From Thermohalobaculum sp050331395 (GTDB lineage Bacteria; Pseudomonadota; Alphaproteobacteria; Rhodobacterales; Rhodobacteraceae), in the NCBI GenBank assembly GCA_050331395.1, contig JBHJGX010000058.1, forward strand, positions 1-64,000: a stretch of DNA of 64,000 nucleotides, written 5' to 3'. The position numbers were made by a program, and so were the translations under genes. Below the pieces are notes generated by a model, which was not told the origin of the DNA, did no database searches, and saw only the letters and a program-made list of their open reading frames with translations. The stretch's first letter is position 1. Each line of letters starts with the position of its first letter. This document shows, piece after piece, positions 8,925 to 17,964 of this stretch.

Positions 8925-9575
8925 TCAGTTGTCGGCGTGCTTGTCGGCAAAGAAGTTGAGCGCCCGCCCGAAACGGCCGGTGAAACGCACACCACCCGTC
9001 ATGACGATTAGACAATAGCACATCTGGTCGCCGATGATGCGCGGATTGTGGTCATCCTGCTCGTCGTTGATGGCGATCTCGCCGGCGGTATAGACGATGT
9101 TGCCGTCTTGCAGCGCGCCGGTGAGCACGAGGGTCAGCTCCTCGCCGTCATGGGTATGCTTCGGAACCCCGGTGCCCGGACGGGCGCGCAGCAGGCTCAC
9201 TTTCTCGCCGTCGAACCCACCGATCTCGTATTCGGCCACGCCCGGCAGCAAGAACCGCCACGGGATCGTCGGGAAGTCCGTGCCGACCGCTTGGATCACG
9301 TTTTGCGGCAAAGGCCCCTGGTCCAATCGGGCACCGACCCCGTCCGCGTCGCCCCCGTCGATCCGATCGAAAACCGAGGCAAGCAATCCGTCAGACACCT
9401 CCGATATCGGTTCGTCGCGCAGCAAGGCACCGCCAAGCTGTTCGTAACGCGCCACGAAATCCCGGCTTTCGTCGACCCGATCCAAGTGCGCCGCCAAGAG
9501 AAACGCTACGCCCGGAGAGACAACCCCAGTTGCGTAGTCGATCAACATTTCCTGCGGCGGCATGGTCTTGGTCAT
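8925..9575 (-). CDS. ChrR-like cupin protein with degenerate anti-sigma domain
   Basis: Encodes 216 residues, close to the length of ChrR, the zinc anti-sigma factor that holds RpoE in Rhodobacter. The C-terminal cupin keeps the metal ligands H140, H142, E145/E146 and H176. The N-terminal anti-sigma domain keeps H30 but has V34 and S37 where ChrR has its two zinc cysteines, and has no early histidine. The ATG at 9575 is preferred: GAGG sits 8 nt upstream, and the alternative ATG at 9602 falls on the predicted -10 element. No sigma factor gene is adjacent. It may sense oxidants with the cupin but is unlikely to bind zinc in the N-terminal domain. Confidence 0.85.
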   Translation of the reverse strand: MTKTMPPQEMLIDYATGVVSPGVAFLLAAHLDRVDESRDFVARYEQLGGALLRDEPISEVSDGLLASVFDRIDGGDADGVGARLDQGPLPQNVIQAVGTDFPTIPWRFLLPGVAEYEIGGFDGEKVSLLRARPGTGVPKHTHDGEELTLVLTGALQDGNIVYTAGEIAINDEQDDHNPRIIGDQMCYCLIVMTGGVRFTGRFGRALNFFADKHADN

Positions 9576-9598
9576 CGAGGCATCCTCATGTTTCGACG

Positions 9599-9627
9599 TC
9601 ATACGTAGCTTGCCAAGGCTTGGATCA
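9599..9627 (-). promoter_or_regulatory. Sigma-E (RpoE/ChrR-type) promoter
   Basis: On the minus strand TGATCC (9627-9622) and TATGA (9603-9599) are separated by exactly 18 nt. This matches the Rhodobacter RpoE consensus TGATCC-N18-TAAGA except for one base. It ends 23 nt before the chosen start of the ChrR-like gene and would drive that gene plus the DUF6134-like and SDR genes. Confidence 0.75.
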
Positions 9628-9761
9628 CATCACCAAGAGCGAAAAGGTCGGTTTTTCCTGTCGGGTCGTCGCAGGCCATGGCCATCGCCGCCCAAGGCCG
9701 ATAGAGACCGCGCGGCGGCCGTGGGGCGGGCGCGGGCGCACCAGAGGACGGAGACGCGGGA

Positions 9762-10925
9762 ATGGACACGCTTTTCTTTTACGGCTCGCTGCGGGATCGG
9801 CGTCTCACCGAGGTCGTGGTCGGTCAGGCGGTCTCGGAGGCGCGGTTTCGGCCGGCGCGGGCTCCGGGCTATGCGACCCGCGCGCTCCCGCGCGAGGCCT
9901 ATCCGATGTTGGTCGAGGCGCCCGGCGAGGCGGCCGAGGGTGTGGTTCTCTCCGAAATTTCGGCGGTCGAGCGGGCGCGGCTCGAGTATTTCGAAGAGGC
10001 GGAGTACGGCCTCGTGCCGATTACCGTCGAGACCGACACCGGACCGGTCGAGGCCGCTTATTTCCGCGCCACCGACAAACCCGGGAAGACCGACACGCCT
10101 TGGGACTTCGCCCGCTGGCAGACCGAGGAGCGGGCGACCGCGATCGCCGCGGCTGAGGAATACATGAGCTATTTCGGCCGGTTAAGCATCGAGGAAGTCG
10201 ATGCGATTTGGCCTGCCATCATGGCGCGCGCCCGGCAGAAGACCCGCGCCGCAGCGACCCCGCCGACGCTTGGCCGGGTGCGCACGGCGTTCGGCCCCGA
10301 CGACGTGTCGATCGAGGCCCATGCGCGGCCCTATGCGGGTTTCCTTACGGTCGAGACGTTGCGGCTTCGGCACAAGCGCTTCGACGGGGGCTGGTCGCCG
10401 TCCCTCGAACGCACGGTCGTGCTGTGGGGCGACGCGGTCACCGTGCTGCCCTATGACCCGGTGCGGGACGCGGTCCTGCTGATCGAGCAGTTCCGGCCGG
10501 CGCCCCTTGGCCGCGGCGATCCGAACCCCTGGTGTCTCGAGGTCGTCGCCGGCCGGATCGACGGGGATCGCGGGCCAGAGGCGACGGCCCGGACCGAGGC
10601 GGCCGAGGAAGCGGGGTTGGCGCTCGGCCGACTGCGCGAAATCGGGCGGTATTACTCGACGGCAGGCCTCGCGGGCGAACATATGACGGCCTTTGTCGGC
10701 GAGGCGGATCTCTCGGCGCCCGGCGGTCTTCACGGGGTGGCGGACGAGGGCGAGGATATCCGGACCATGGTGCTCGATTGGCAGGAGGCGTGGGCCGCCG
10801 TAACCGACGGGGCCGTCAACACGGCACAGGCGCTCTTCTCGCTCTATTGGCTCGCCGCCCATCGCGAAAGCCTTCGGGCCGCATGGGTGGCGGAGGGGCA
10901 AAGCCGAAGCGCCGGCGGGACTTGA
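9762..10925 (+). CDS. trgB: TrgB-like fusion: gamma-glutamylcyclotransferase-like domain + Nudix ADP-ribose pyrophosphatase
   Basis: Encodes 387 residues in two domains. Residues 1-120 are a GGCT/AIG2-like fold (FFYGSL at 5-10). Residues about 215-365 are a Nudix ADP-ribose pyrophosphatase domain with the Nudix box at 264-286 (GRIDG... TEAAEEAGL). The box has Thr where Arg is usual before the first Glu; the metal-binding glutamates remain. This fusion, directly upstream of cysK, is the arrangement of trgB in Rhodobacter sphaeroides, where trgAB and cysK loci were linked to tellurite resistance. trgA is not in view; the upstream neighbour is the divergent ChrR-like operon. Confidence 0.88.
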   Translation: MDTLFFYGSLRDRRLTEVVVGQAVSEARFRPARAPGYATRALPREAYPMLVEAPGEAAEGVVLSEISAVERARLEYFEEAEYGLVPITVETDTGPVEAAYFRATDKPGKTDTPWDFARWQTEERATAIAAAEEYMSYFGRLSIEEVDAIWPAIMARARQKTRAAATPPTLGRVRTAFGPDDVSIEAHARPYAGFLTVETLRLRHKRFDGGWSPSLERTVVLWGDAVTVLPYDPVRDAVLLIEQFRPAPLGRGDPNPWCLEVVAGRIDGDRGPEATARTEAAEEAGLALGRLREIGRYYSTAGLAGEHMTAFVGEADLSAPGGLHGVADEGEDIRTMVLDWQEAWAAVTDGAVNTAQALFSLYWLAAHRESLRAAWVAEGQSRSAGGT

Positions 10926-10991
10926 GCCCGTCCGGGGATCGGCATAGGTACGGACAGCGCGCGGCTCCGCCGCCATGAAGGAGAGCGTTCC

Positions 10992-12041
10992 ATGCGCATT
11001 TACCGGGACGTCCCCGAGGCCGTCGGCAACACTCCGCTGATCCGGCTCCGAAAGGCATCCGAGCTCACCGGCTGCGAGATCCTCGGCAAGGCGGAGTTCA
11101 TGAACCCCGGCCAGTCGGTCAAGGACCGGGCGGCGCTCTGGATTATCCGCGACGCGATCGCCCGGGGCGCGCTCCGCCCGGGCGGGACCATCGTCGAGGG
11201 TACCGCGGGCAACACCGGCATCGGGCTTTCGGTGGTCGGCGCGGCAATGGGGTTCCGCACGGTCATCGTGATCCCCGAGACGCAGTCCGAGGAAAAGAAG
11301 GACATGCTCCGGCTGGCGGGCGCGCGTCTTGTCGAGGTGCCGGCGGTGCCTTATCGGAACCCCAACAACTATGTGAAATATTCGGCGCGCCTCGCCGAAG
11401 CGCTCGACCGGAGCGAGCCGAACGGCGCCGTCTGGGCCAACCAATTCGACAATGTGGCCAACCGGCAGGCGCATATCGACACCACCGCGCCCGAGATCTG
11501 GGCCCAGACCGAAGGTCACGTGGACGGGTTCATTTGTTCGGTCGGCTCTGGCGGGACGCTGGCGGGGACCGCAGCGGCGCTCCGCGAGCGGAAGCCGGCG
11601 GTCAAGATCGGGCTCGCCGATCCGCTCGGTTCCGCGCTTTATCACTATTACGCGCATGGCGAGATCAAGGCCGAGGGGAGCTCGATCTCCGAGGGCATCG
11701 GCCAGGGGCGCGTGACGGCCAATCTCGAGGGGCTGACGGTCGATTTTCCCTATCAGATCCCCGACGAGGAGGGCTTGCCCATCGTCTTCGATCTTCTCCG
11801 GGAAGAGGGGCTCTGCATGGGGCTCTCCACCGGCATCAACGTGGCCGGCGCGATCCGCCTCGCCCGCGAGATGGGGCCCGGGCACACCATCGTGACCATC
11901 CTCTGCGATTACGGCACGCGATACCAAAGCAAAGTGTTCAATCCGACGTTCCTGCGGGAAAAGGGTTTGCCCGTGCCGGACTGGCGCGGCGCGGCCGGGA
12001 CGGCGGATTTGCCGAACGTTTTCGATAAAGTCGATCCCTGA
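10992..12041 (+). CDS. cysK: Cysteine synthase A (O-acetylserine sulfhydrylase)
   Basis: Encodes 349 residues, a little longer than the classical ~315, as in related Rhodobacterales proteins. The PLP lysine is K44 in NPGQSVKDRAA, and EGTAGNTGIGL is the phosphate/substrate loop; VGSGGTLAG lies in the middle. It makes cysteine from O-acetylserine and sulfide in the cytoplasm. The start has AAGGAGAG upstream. It follows trgB by 66 nt and probably shares its transcript. Confidence 0.96.
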   Translation: MRIYRDVPEAVGNTPLIRLRKASELTGCEILGKAEFMNPGQSVKDRAALWIIRDAIARGALRPGGTIVEGTAGNTGIGLSVVGAAMGFRTVIVIPETQSEEKKDMLRLAGARLVEVPAVPYRNPNNYVKYSARLAEALDRSEPNGAVWANQFDNVANRQAHIDTTAPEIWAQTEGHVDGFICSVGSGGTLAGTAAALRERKPAVKIGLADPLGSALYHYYAHGEIKAEGSSISEGIGQGRVTANLEGLTVDFPYQIPDEEGLPIVFDLLREEGLCMGLSTGINVAGAIRLAREMGPGHTIVTILCDYGTRYQSKVFNPTFLREKGLPVPDWRGAAGTADLPNVFDKVDP

Positions 12042-12264
12042 GGGCCGCGGCCTCCGGCGCGGCCGCCCGGTCCGGCGCCTCTGGGCAGCCGCTCTGCTTG
12101 CCATCATCGGGGCGCTCTGCCTCGGCCTCGCAGCGGTCGCACAACAGACGGCCGATGCCGCGAACGAGAGCGTCGGCGCCAAGCTTGAGCGTTGGGACGG
12201 CGAAGCGGCGGCGATCCAACGGCGCATCGACGAAAACGATATCGGGATCGAGCAAATCGCCGCG

Positions 12265-14580
12265 ATGCGGCAGACGCTCGATGCCCAGCTTGCCGAAATC
12301 GCTCCGATCCAGGAGCAAGTCCAGACCCGCCTGGACCCCCTCCGCCAACAGCTCGAAGCGTTGGGCGAGCCGCCGGCCGACGGCACCGAAGAACTCCCGC
12401 AGATCGCCGAAGAGCGCCGGCGCATCGCCTCGGACCTCGCCGAGATCGAAGCGCAGGCGCGCCGCGCCGACCAGGCCGAAGCGCGCGCCGAGGGGCTCGT
12501 CACCCGCCTGGCCACACTTCGCCAATCGCTCTTCACAGCGCAGTTGCTCGCCCGCGGCCCGACGATCCTGTTGCCGCATGTGTTCTTCGAGGGGATCGCG
12601 GCGATCGAGCGCACGGTCCGGACCGTGGTCGCCGAGACCCGGCTCCGCTGGCAGAACCTCGCCGGCGATATCGCCGGGCAGCTTCGCATCCTCGTGCCTC
12701 TTCTCGGCGTCGTGGTCGGCGCGCTCGCCCTTCTGCGCGCCCGGAAGATGGCGCTCGACTGGCTGTTGTCGGGGCTGAGCGAAGAGACCCCCCACTCGCG
12801 GCGCGTGAGCATCGGGGCCGGCGTGACGCTCGCCCGGCTGCTGATGCCGGCCGGGGCGCTCGCGCTCTTCTTCAGCGGGATCTATTTCATTGGCATTGCC
12901 GGGCCGCGCGGCGAAGCGGTGATCATCGGTCTCGGTACGGCGGCGGCGGCGGTGATCGGGGCCTATGCGCTCGGCGGGGCTTATTTTGCGCCCACGTCGC
13001 GGACGCTCCGCCTGGCCGCCCTCGACGACGCGGACGCGCTCGCCGCCCATCGCTGGATCATGCTGCTTGCGGCCGTCGTCGGCTTCGACCGGGCCTTCAT
13101 CCATGTCGGCCAGCAGCTTGGCCTCGCCATCGAGGGGCTTACGCTCCTCAACGCGGCGCTGATGACCGTGGGCGGTGTCTCGCTCTTTTTCGTCACCCGG
13201 TATGTGCGCCCGCCGGAGCCCGCGGCGCGCCTCGAAAAACCGGGCGACGAGGACGACGCCGAAGCGCCGCGGCCCCTTCGCGTCGATCGGCCCATCGTCA
13301 GCCTGCTGCGTTTCCTCTCGCGCGTCTCGGCGGTCGCGGCCCCGATCCTCGCCCTCGCCGGCTACTACGCCGCGTCCCGCTATGCGTTCTTTCCGGTGGT
13401 CTTCTCGGGCGCGTTGATCGGGATCTGCCTGCTGCTGTATCACATCGTACGGACGATCCTCGGCGAGGCTTCGAGCCGGAACGGCGAAGAGGAGGGGGCT
13501 GTCGCCCGGCTCAAGCTCGTCGAGCTTGGCCTCGGCTTTCTGATCTTCTGCGCCGCGCTGCCGGCAATCGCGCTCATCTGGGGCGCGGACCCGCAGGATC
13601 TGGGCGTCGGTTGGCGCCGGGTCGTGGCGGGCTTCACCATCGGCGACGTGACGATTGCGCCGATCGATTTCTTCATCTTCGTCATCGTGCTGGTGGTGGG
13701 GATCATCCTCGTGCGCCGGTTCCAGGCGCTCCTGCGGCGCACGGTGTTGCCGTTCACCGGGCTCGATACCGGCGGGCGCGACGCGGTCGCCTCGGGCGCG
13801 GGGCATCTCGGCATCGTCGTCGTCGCGCTCATCGCGATCTCGAGCACCGGGCTCGATCTGTCGAACCTTGCCATCGTTGCTGGGGCGCTCTCGGTCGGCA
13901 TCGGCTTCGGGTTGCAGAACATCGTCAACAACTTCGTCTCGGGCGTGATCCTGCTGGTGGAGCGGCCGATCAAGGCCGGCGACTGGATCGAGCTTCCCTC
14001 GGGCATGGGCTATGTGAAGTCGATTAATATCCGCTCGACCATGGTCGAGACGTTCGACCGGGCGGCGCTTTTCGTGCCGAATTCAGAATTGATCTCGAGC
14101 CCGGTGATCAACTGGACCCACTCGAACCTGAATGGGCGGATTATCGTCTCGGTCGGCGTCGATTATGAGAGCGACCCGCGCAAGGTCGAGCGGATCCTCC
14201 TCGAAATCGGCAAGGCGCACCCGATGCTGTTGCGCCGGCCGCCACCTTATGTGCTTTTCCGCGGGTTCGGGGCGGACTCGCTCAATTTCGAGATCCGCGG
14301 GATCCTCCGCGACGTGAACTGGCTCCTGAATGTGCAGTCGGACCTCTATTTCGAGATCGCCCGGCGGTTTGATCAGGAGGGCATCGGCATCCCGTTCCGC
14401 CAGGCCGATATCAAACTGAAGAATGCCGAGCAGATCGCCCACGCCTTCGGCACCGCCCTGCGCCCGGCGCACGGCCCGTTCGAGGAGGCCTCCCGGAGCC
14501 GCGTGCCCCGCGAGCTCGCCGTGCCGCGCGAGCGGACAGCGGCCGGTTACGAGGGCGCAGATGGTGACGGAGACCACTGA
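12265..14580 (+). CDS. Mechanosensitive ion channel, DUF3772 + MscS domain (N-terminus extends upstream)
   Basis: The listed start is the first canonical one, giving 771 residues. The order is a periplasmic coiled coil with DUF3772-like sequence, about ten membrane segments, then an MscS domain with the pore helix region (GALSVGIGFGLQNIVNNFVS) and the beta domain (VERPIKAGDWIEL). It is an inner-membrane tension-gated channel, MscK/YbdG-like in size. The frame stays open upstream to 11896. Around 12073-12135 it encodes an obvious signal peptide (RRLWAAALLAIIGALCLGLA) with no ATG, GTG or TTG before it. The real start is therefore non-canonical (ATA 12025, ATC 12034 or CTG 12094) or hidden by an indel. 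Confidence 0.88.
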   Translation: MRQTLDAQLAEIAPIQEQVQTRLDPLRQQLEALGEPPADGTEELPQIAEERRRIASDLAEIEAQARRADQAEARAEGLVTRLATLRQSLFTAQLLARGPTILLPHVFFEGIAAIERTVRTVVAETRLRWQNLAGDIAGQLRILVPLLGVVVGALALLRARKMALDWLLSGLSEETPHSRRVSIGAGVTLARLLMPAGALALFFSGIYFIGIAGPRGEAVIIGLGTAAAAVIGAYALGGAYFAPTSRTLRLAALDDADALAAHRWIMLLAAVVGFDRAFIHVGQQLGLAIEGLTLLNAALMTVGGVSLFFVTRYVRPPEPAARLEKPGDEDDAEAPRPLRVDRPIVSLLRFLSRVSAVAAPILALAGYYAASRYAFFPVVFSGALIGICLLLYHIVRTILGEASSRNGEEEGAVARLKLVELGLGFLIFCAALPAIALIWGADPQDLGVGWRRVVAGFTIGDVTIAPIDFFIFVIVLVVGIILVRRFQALLRRTVLPFTGLDTGGRDAVASGAGHLGIVVVALIAISSTGLDLSNLAIVAGALSVGIGFGLQNIVNNFVSGVILLVERPIKAGDWIELPSGMGYVKSINIRSTMVETFDRAALFVPNSELISSPVINWTHSNLNGRIIVSVGVDYESDPRKVERILLEIGKAHPMLLRRPPPYVLFRGFGADSLNFEIRGILRDVNWLLNVQSDLYFEIARRFDQEGIGIPFRQADIKLKNAEQIAHAFGTALRPAHGPFEEASRSRVPRELAVPRERTAAGYEGADGDGDH

Positions 14581-14592
14581 GGGAGCCGACCG

Positions 14593-15303
14593 ATGACCGA
14601 GCCGCTTTTCCGCGACGACGCCTATCTCCGCACCTGCACGGCGCGTGTGCTCGCGGTGGGGCCCGAGGGCGTGTTGCTCGATCGCACGGTCTTCTATGCC
14701 ACCGGCGGCGGCCAGCCGGGGGATCGAGGCGCGCTCGTCTGGGAGGGCGGCAAATTGCCGGTCACCACGGCGGTCAAGGGGGAGGGCGGCATTCTCCATG
14801 TGTCGGCTGAGGGCGCTGCCCTTCCGCCCGAGGGCGCCGAGGTGACTGCGCGCCTCGATTGGGAGACGCGGCACCGCCATATGCGTGTGCACACCGCGCT
14901 CCATCTGCTTTCGGTGGTGATCCCGCTCCCCGTCACCGGCGGTTCGATCGGCGCCGAGAAAGGCCGGCTCGATTTCGATATGCCCGAGGCGCCCGAGGAC
15001 AAGGACGCGATCGAAGCGCGGCTGAACGCGCTCATCGCCGAGGATCACCCGGTGACCGCCGAGTGGATCACGGATGCGGAGCTCGACGCGAACCCGGGCC
15101 TTGTGAAAACGATGGCGGTCAAACCGCCCATGGGCGCCGGTCGTGTCCGGCTCATCCGCATCGGCGACGGCGCGCCGCCCGTCGATCTCCAGCCCTGCGG
15201 CGGGACCCATGTGCGCACGACCGCGGAGATCGGCCCCGTCGCCCTCGGCAAGATCGAGAAGAAGGGCAAGCAAAACCGACGGGTGACCCTGCTGCTCGGC
15301 TGA
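14593..15303 (+). CDS. Alanyl-tRNA editing protein (AlaX type)
   Basis: Encodes 236 residues. The AlaRS-type editing domain has GGGQPGD at 38-44 and zinc ligands H100, H104 (HTALH) and C202, H206 (CGGTH). It hydrolyses mischarged seryl- or glycyl-tRNA-Ala in trans. It starts 12 nt after the channel gene stop and is followed 61 nt later by sseA. Length fits the larger AlaX type. The exact mischarged substrate is inferred. Confidence 0.92.
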   Translation: MTEPLFRDDAYLRTCTARVLAVGPEGVLLDRTVFYATGGGQPGDRGALVWEGGKLPVTTAVKGEGGILHVSAEGAALPPEGAEVTARLDWETRHRHMRVHTALHLLSVVIPLPVTGGSIGAEKGRLDFDMPEAPEDKDAIEARLNALIAEDHPVTAEWITDAELDANPGLVKTMAVKPPMGAGRVRLIRIGDGAPPVDLQPCGGTHVRTTAEIGPVALGKIEKKGKQNRRVTLLLG

Positions 15304-15364
15304 GCGCAGTTGCATGGGGCCGGTTCTGCCCCTAGGACTCGAACGAGGCCCTGAAGAGGACGTG

Positions 15365-16237
15365 ATGTCGGATCCTACCCACCTCGTATCGACCGAATGG
15401 CTCGCCGGGCAGCTCGGCGCGCCCGATATTCGCGTGCTCGACGGCAGCTATCACTTGCCCGAAACCGGCCGGGACGCCCGCGGCGAGTATGCCGAGCGTC
15501 ACATCCCCGGCGCGCGGTTCTTCGATATCGAGAAGATCGCCGATACCCGCTCGAGCCTTCCGCATATGGTCCCGCCGCTCGAGCAGTTCGTCTCGGCGGT
15601 GCGCAAGCTCGGCATCGGCGACGGCCACCGGGTCGTGGTCTACGATCAGGCGGGGCTCTTCTCGGCCGCGCGGGTCTGGTGGATGTTTCGAATGCACGGG
15701 CATCAGGACGTCGCGGTTCTGGACGGCGGTTTGCCGAAATGGATCGCCGAGGGCCGCCCCACGGACGACGAGAGCCCGGATCTGCGGGACCGGCATTTCA
15801 CCGCCCGGCGCAACAATGCGATGATCCGCGACGTCACCCAGGTGGCGGCCGCGATGAAGCTCGGAAACGAACAGATCGTCGATGCGCGGAGCCCCGAGAG
15901 GTTCCGCGGCGAGGCGCCGGAGCCCCGCGAGGGACTGCGCTCCGGTCATATCCCGAGCGCCTGCAACGTTTATTACCGATCGCTCCTGAACGCCGACGGC
16001 ACGATGAAGACGCCCGCGGAGATCCGCGCGGCCTTCGAAGGGGCCGGCGTCGATCTCGCCCGGCCGATCGTGACGACCTGCGGTTCCGGCGTCACGGCCT
16101 GCGTGCTCAGCCTCGCGCTCCACCGGATCGGCCACGGGCGAAACGCGGTCTATGACGGTTCTTGGGCGGAGTGGGGCGCCTATCCCGACCTCGCCGTCGA
16201 GACCGGACCCGCGGCGGATCCCGCCCGCTCGGCATGA
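15365..16237 (+). CDS. sseA: 3-mercaptopyruvate / thiosulfate sulfurtransferase
   Basis: Encodes 290 residues with two rhodanese domains. The active-site cysteine is C239 in TTCGSGVTA; the CGSGVTA loop is the mercaptopyruvate type. It transfers sulfane sulfur from 3-mercaptopyruvate to acceptors. The ATG at 15365 gives the family length; the frame is also open from 15314. Its stop overlaps the next start (ATGA). Together with cysK upstream it forms a sulfur/cysteine neighbourhood. Confidence 0.94.
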   Translation: MSDPTHLVSTEWLAGQLGAPDIRVLDGSYHLPETGRDARGEYAERHIPGARFFDIEKIADTRSSLPHMVPPLEQFVSAVRKLGIGDGHRVVVYDQAGLFSAARVWWMFRMHGHQDVAVLDGGLPKWIAEGRPTDDESPDLRDRHFTARRNNAMIRDVTQVAAAMKLGNEQIVDARSPERFRGEAPEPREGLRSGHIPSACNVYYRSLLNADGTMKTPAEIRAAFEGAGVDLARPIVTTCGSGVTACVLSLALHRIGHGRNAVYDGSWAEWGAYPDLAVETGPAADPARSA

Positions 16238-16761
16238 CCGGGACGGCCGAGAGCTACACCGTCACCTATCTCGAGATGACGAGGCGGCCCTCGGCCCCGC
16301 CGCCCTTGCCGTCGGGCGCCCGGGTGGCCCTCTTGAAGGCGACCGATCCGCCGGTCGACTATTTCCTCTATCTCTACCGGCAGGTGGGCGACGGCTATCT
16401 GTGGACCGACTGGCTCAACCAGCCCAGAGAGGCGCAGGAGGCCTTTGTCGCCGATCGGCAGGTCGGGCTCTTCACCATGGTGCTCGACGGTTGGCCCGGC
16501 GGGTTCTTCATGCTCGACACCCGCCAAAGCGGCGTCTGCGATCTCGCCTATTTCGGCCTCGTTCCGCAGGCAATCGGCCGGGGCCTCGGCCATTGGCTCT
16601 TGGCAACGGCGGTTTCGACCGGCTGGAGCCTGCCCGGGGTCGCCCGGATGACCGTAAACACCTGCACGCTCGATCACCCGCGCGCGTTGCCGCTCTACCA
16701 GAAGATCGGCTTTCGACCGATCCGTCGGGAGGAGCGTCCGATGGATGAAAACGGATCCTGA
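16234..16761 (+). CDS. GNAT-family N-acetyltransferase
   Basis: Encodes 175 residues. The GNAT fold is visible from DYFLYLYRQVGDGYLWTDW to the acetyl-CoA loop region VPQAIGRGLGHWLL and the final PLYQKIGFRPIRREE. Substrate is unknown. The ATG at 16234 overlaps the sseA stop by 4 nt (ATGA), so translation is probably coupled to sseA. Confidence 0.88.
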   Translation: MTGTAESYTVTYLEMTRRPSAPPPLPSGARVALLKATDPPVDYFLYLYRQVGDGYLWTDWLNQPREAQEAFVADRQVGLFTMVLDGWPGGFFMLDTRQSGVCDLAYFGLVPQAIGRGLGHWLLATAVSTGWSLPGVARMTVNTCTLDHPRALPLYQKIGFRPIRREERPMDENGS

Positions 16762-16802
16762 TCCTGCTATAGGTCTGTGCGCCACGTTTCCCGGAGGACG
16801 CC

Positions 16803-17669
16803 ATGGACCATCCCGACACCCAACAGACCGAATTCGTCCGCTTCTGGAACGAGATCCTCGTCCCGAAATTCATCCGCTGGAAGCATGTGCTCGTCGGCGG
16901 GCTCGGTAAGCATTCCGATGCAATCCTTCCCAAGCTCGAGGTGCATCCGGGCGAACGGGTCCTCGATGCGGGCGCGGGTTTCGGCGACACGGCCTGCTGG
17001 CTCGCCGAACGCGTCGGCCCGACGGGCGAAGTGGTCGCGATGGACTGCTGCGACGCTTTCCTCGACTATGGTCGACAAGAAGCCGCCGAAAAGGGCCTGA
17101 CCAATGTCCAATTCAAGGCCGCTGACGTGGAGAGCTACCCGTTCCAGGGTGATTTCGACATGATCTTTTCGCGGTTCGGGACAATGTTCTTTTCGAACCC
17201 GGTCGCGGCGATGCGCAACATGTCGAAAGCGCTGAAACCCGGCGGTCGCTTCGTGCACATCGTCTGGCGGGATCGCGCGGACAATCACTGGGGTACGGTG
17301 CCGAAGGAGGTGCTGCTGCGCCATGTGCCGCCCCCGGGCGACGACGCGCAGACCTGCGGGCCTGGCCCCTTCTCGATGGCTGACGAAGAGACGACCCGCG
17401 GGCAGATGCAGGCGGCGGGCTTCACCGACATCGTCTTCGAGCGGGTCGATTGCCCGTTCCGCACCGGCGACGACATCGAGGACGCGATCGGCTTCCAGCT
17501 CGCGGTCGGCCCGGCTGGCGAGGTCTATCGCGAAGCGGGGGACGAGGCGAAGGCCAAGCACGACGCGATCATGGCCGATCTTCGTGCAGCCTATGCGCCC
17601 TATGCCACGCCGGACGGGGTGTTTATGCCGTCCTCATCCTGGGTCATCACGGCGCGCAAACCTGCCTGA
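16803..17669 (+). CDS. Class I SAM-dependent methyltransferase
   Basis: Encodes 288 residues. The SAM-binding motif is VLDAGAGFGDTACWLA, followed by the acidic residue after VVAMD and the motif FDMIFSRFGTMFF. It belongs to the UbiE/type-11 group. C-terminal FMPSSSWVITARKPA is typical of a subgroup acting on small molecules; the substrate is not predictable. It lies 41 nt after the acetyltransferase. Confidence 0.88.
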   Translation: MDHPDTQQTEFVRFWNEILVPKFIRWKHVLVGGLGKHSDAILPKLEVHPGERVLDAGAGFGDTACWLAERVGPTGEVVAMDCCDAFLDYGRQEAAEKGLTNVQFKAADVESYPFQGDFDMIFSRFGTMFFSNPVAAMRNMSKALKPGGRFVHIVWRDRADNHWGTVPKEVLLRHVPPPGDDAQTCGPGPFSMADEETTRGQMQAAGFTDIVFERVDCPFRTGDDIEDAIGFQLAVGPAGEVYREAGDEAKAKHDAIMADLRAAYAPYATPDGVFMPSSSWVITARKPA

Positions 17670-17757
17670 CCCCACAGCCGGAGCGATTTACAGGCAGGCG
17701 GCGGGTGCCCACAGTGATGACGCGGAACACCACTTCGAAGTTGTCAAGGGGCCGCCT

Positions 17758-17964
17758 GTGCGCCTCCTTCTCCTGGGCCTGCGGGGCCAAGCGCTCGCCG
17801 CTCCCGTCTCGGTCACCTGGACCGGGACGGTCGTCCCGGAGAACCTCGACGAAGCGCCGGTCGGTCGAACCATCACTGGGGCCTTCACCTTCGACATCAC
17901 CGGCGTCAGCCCCAAGGTGTTCGCATTCCCTTCGACGCGCTCGCGGCCGCCATGGGGCTCCTGA
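17758..17964 (+). CDS. Short secreted protein, probable truncated relative of VPLPA/PEP-CTERM proteins
   Basis: A 68-codon frame starts at a GTG with AAGGGG 6 nt upstream. The product begins with a short hydrophobic leader (RLLLLGLRGQALAAP) and continues SVTWTGTVVPENLD and GRTITGAFTFDITG. That matches the mature N-terminus of many alphaproteobacterial PEP-CTERM-type proteins (VTFTGTV... GxTVTGxxTFD). Those proteins are usually 150-250 residues and end in a sorting tail; this one stops after PSTRSRPPWGS. It is either a decayed remnant or a short secreted peptide. It lies alone between the methyltransferase and the radical SAM gene. Confidence 0.45.
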   Translation: MRLLLLGLRGQALAAPVSVTWTGTVVPENLDEAPVGRTITGAFTFDITGVSPKVFAFPSTRSRPPWGS

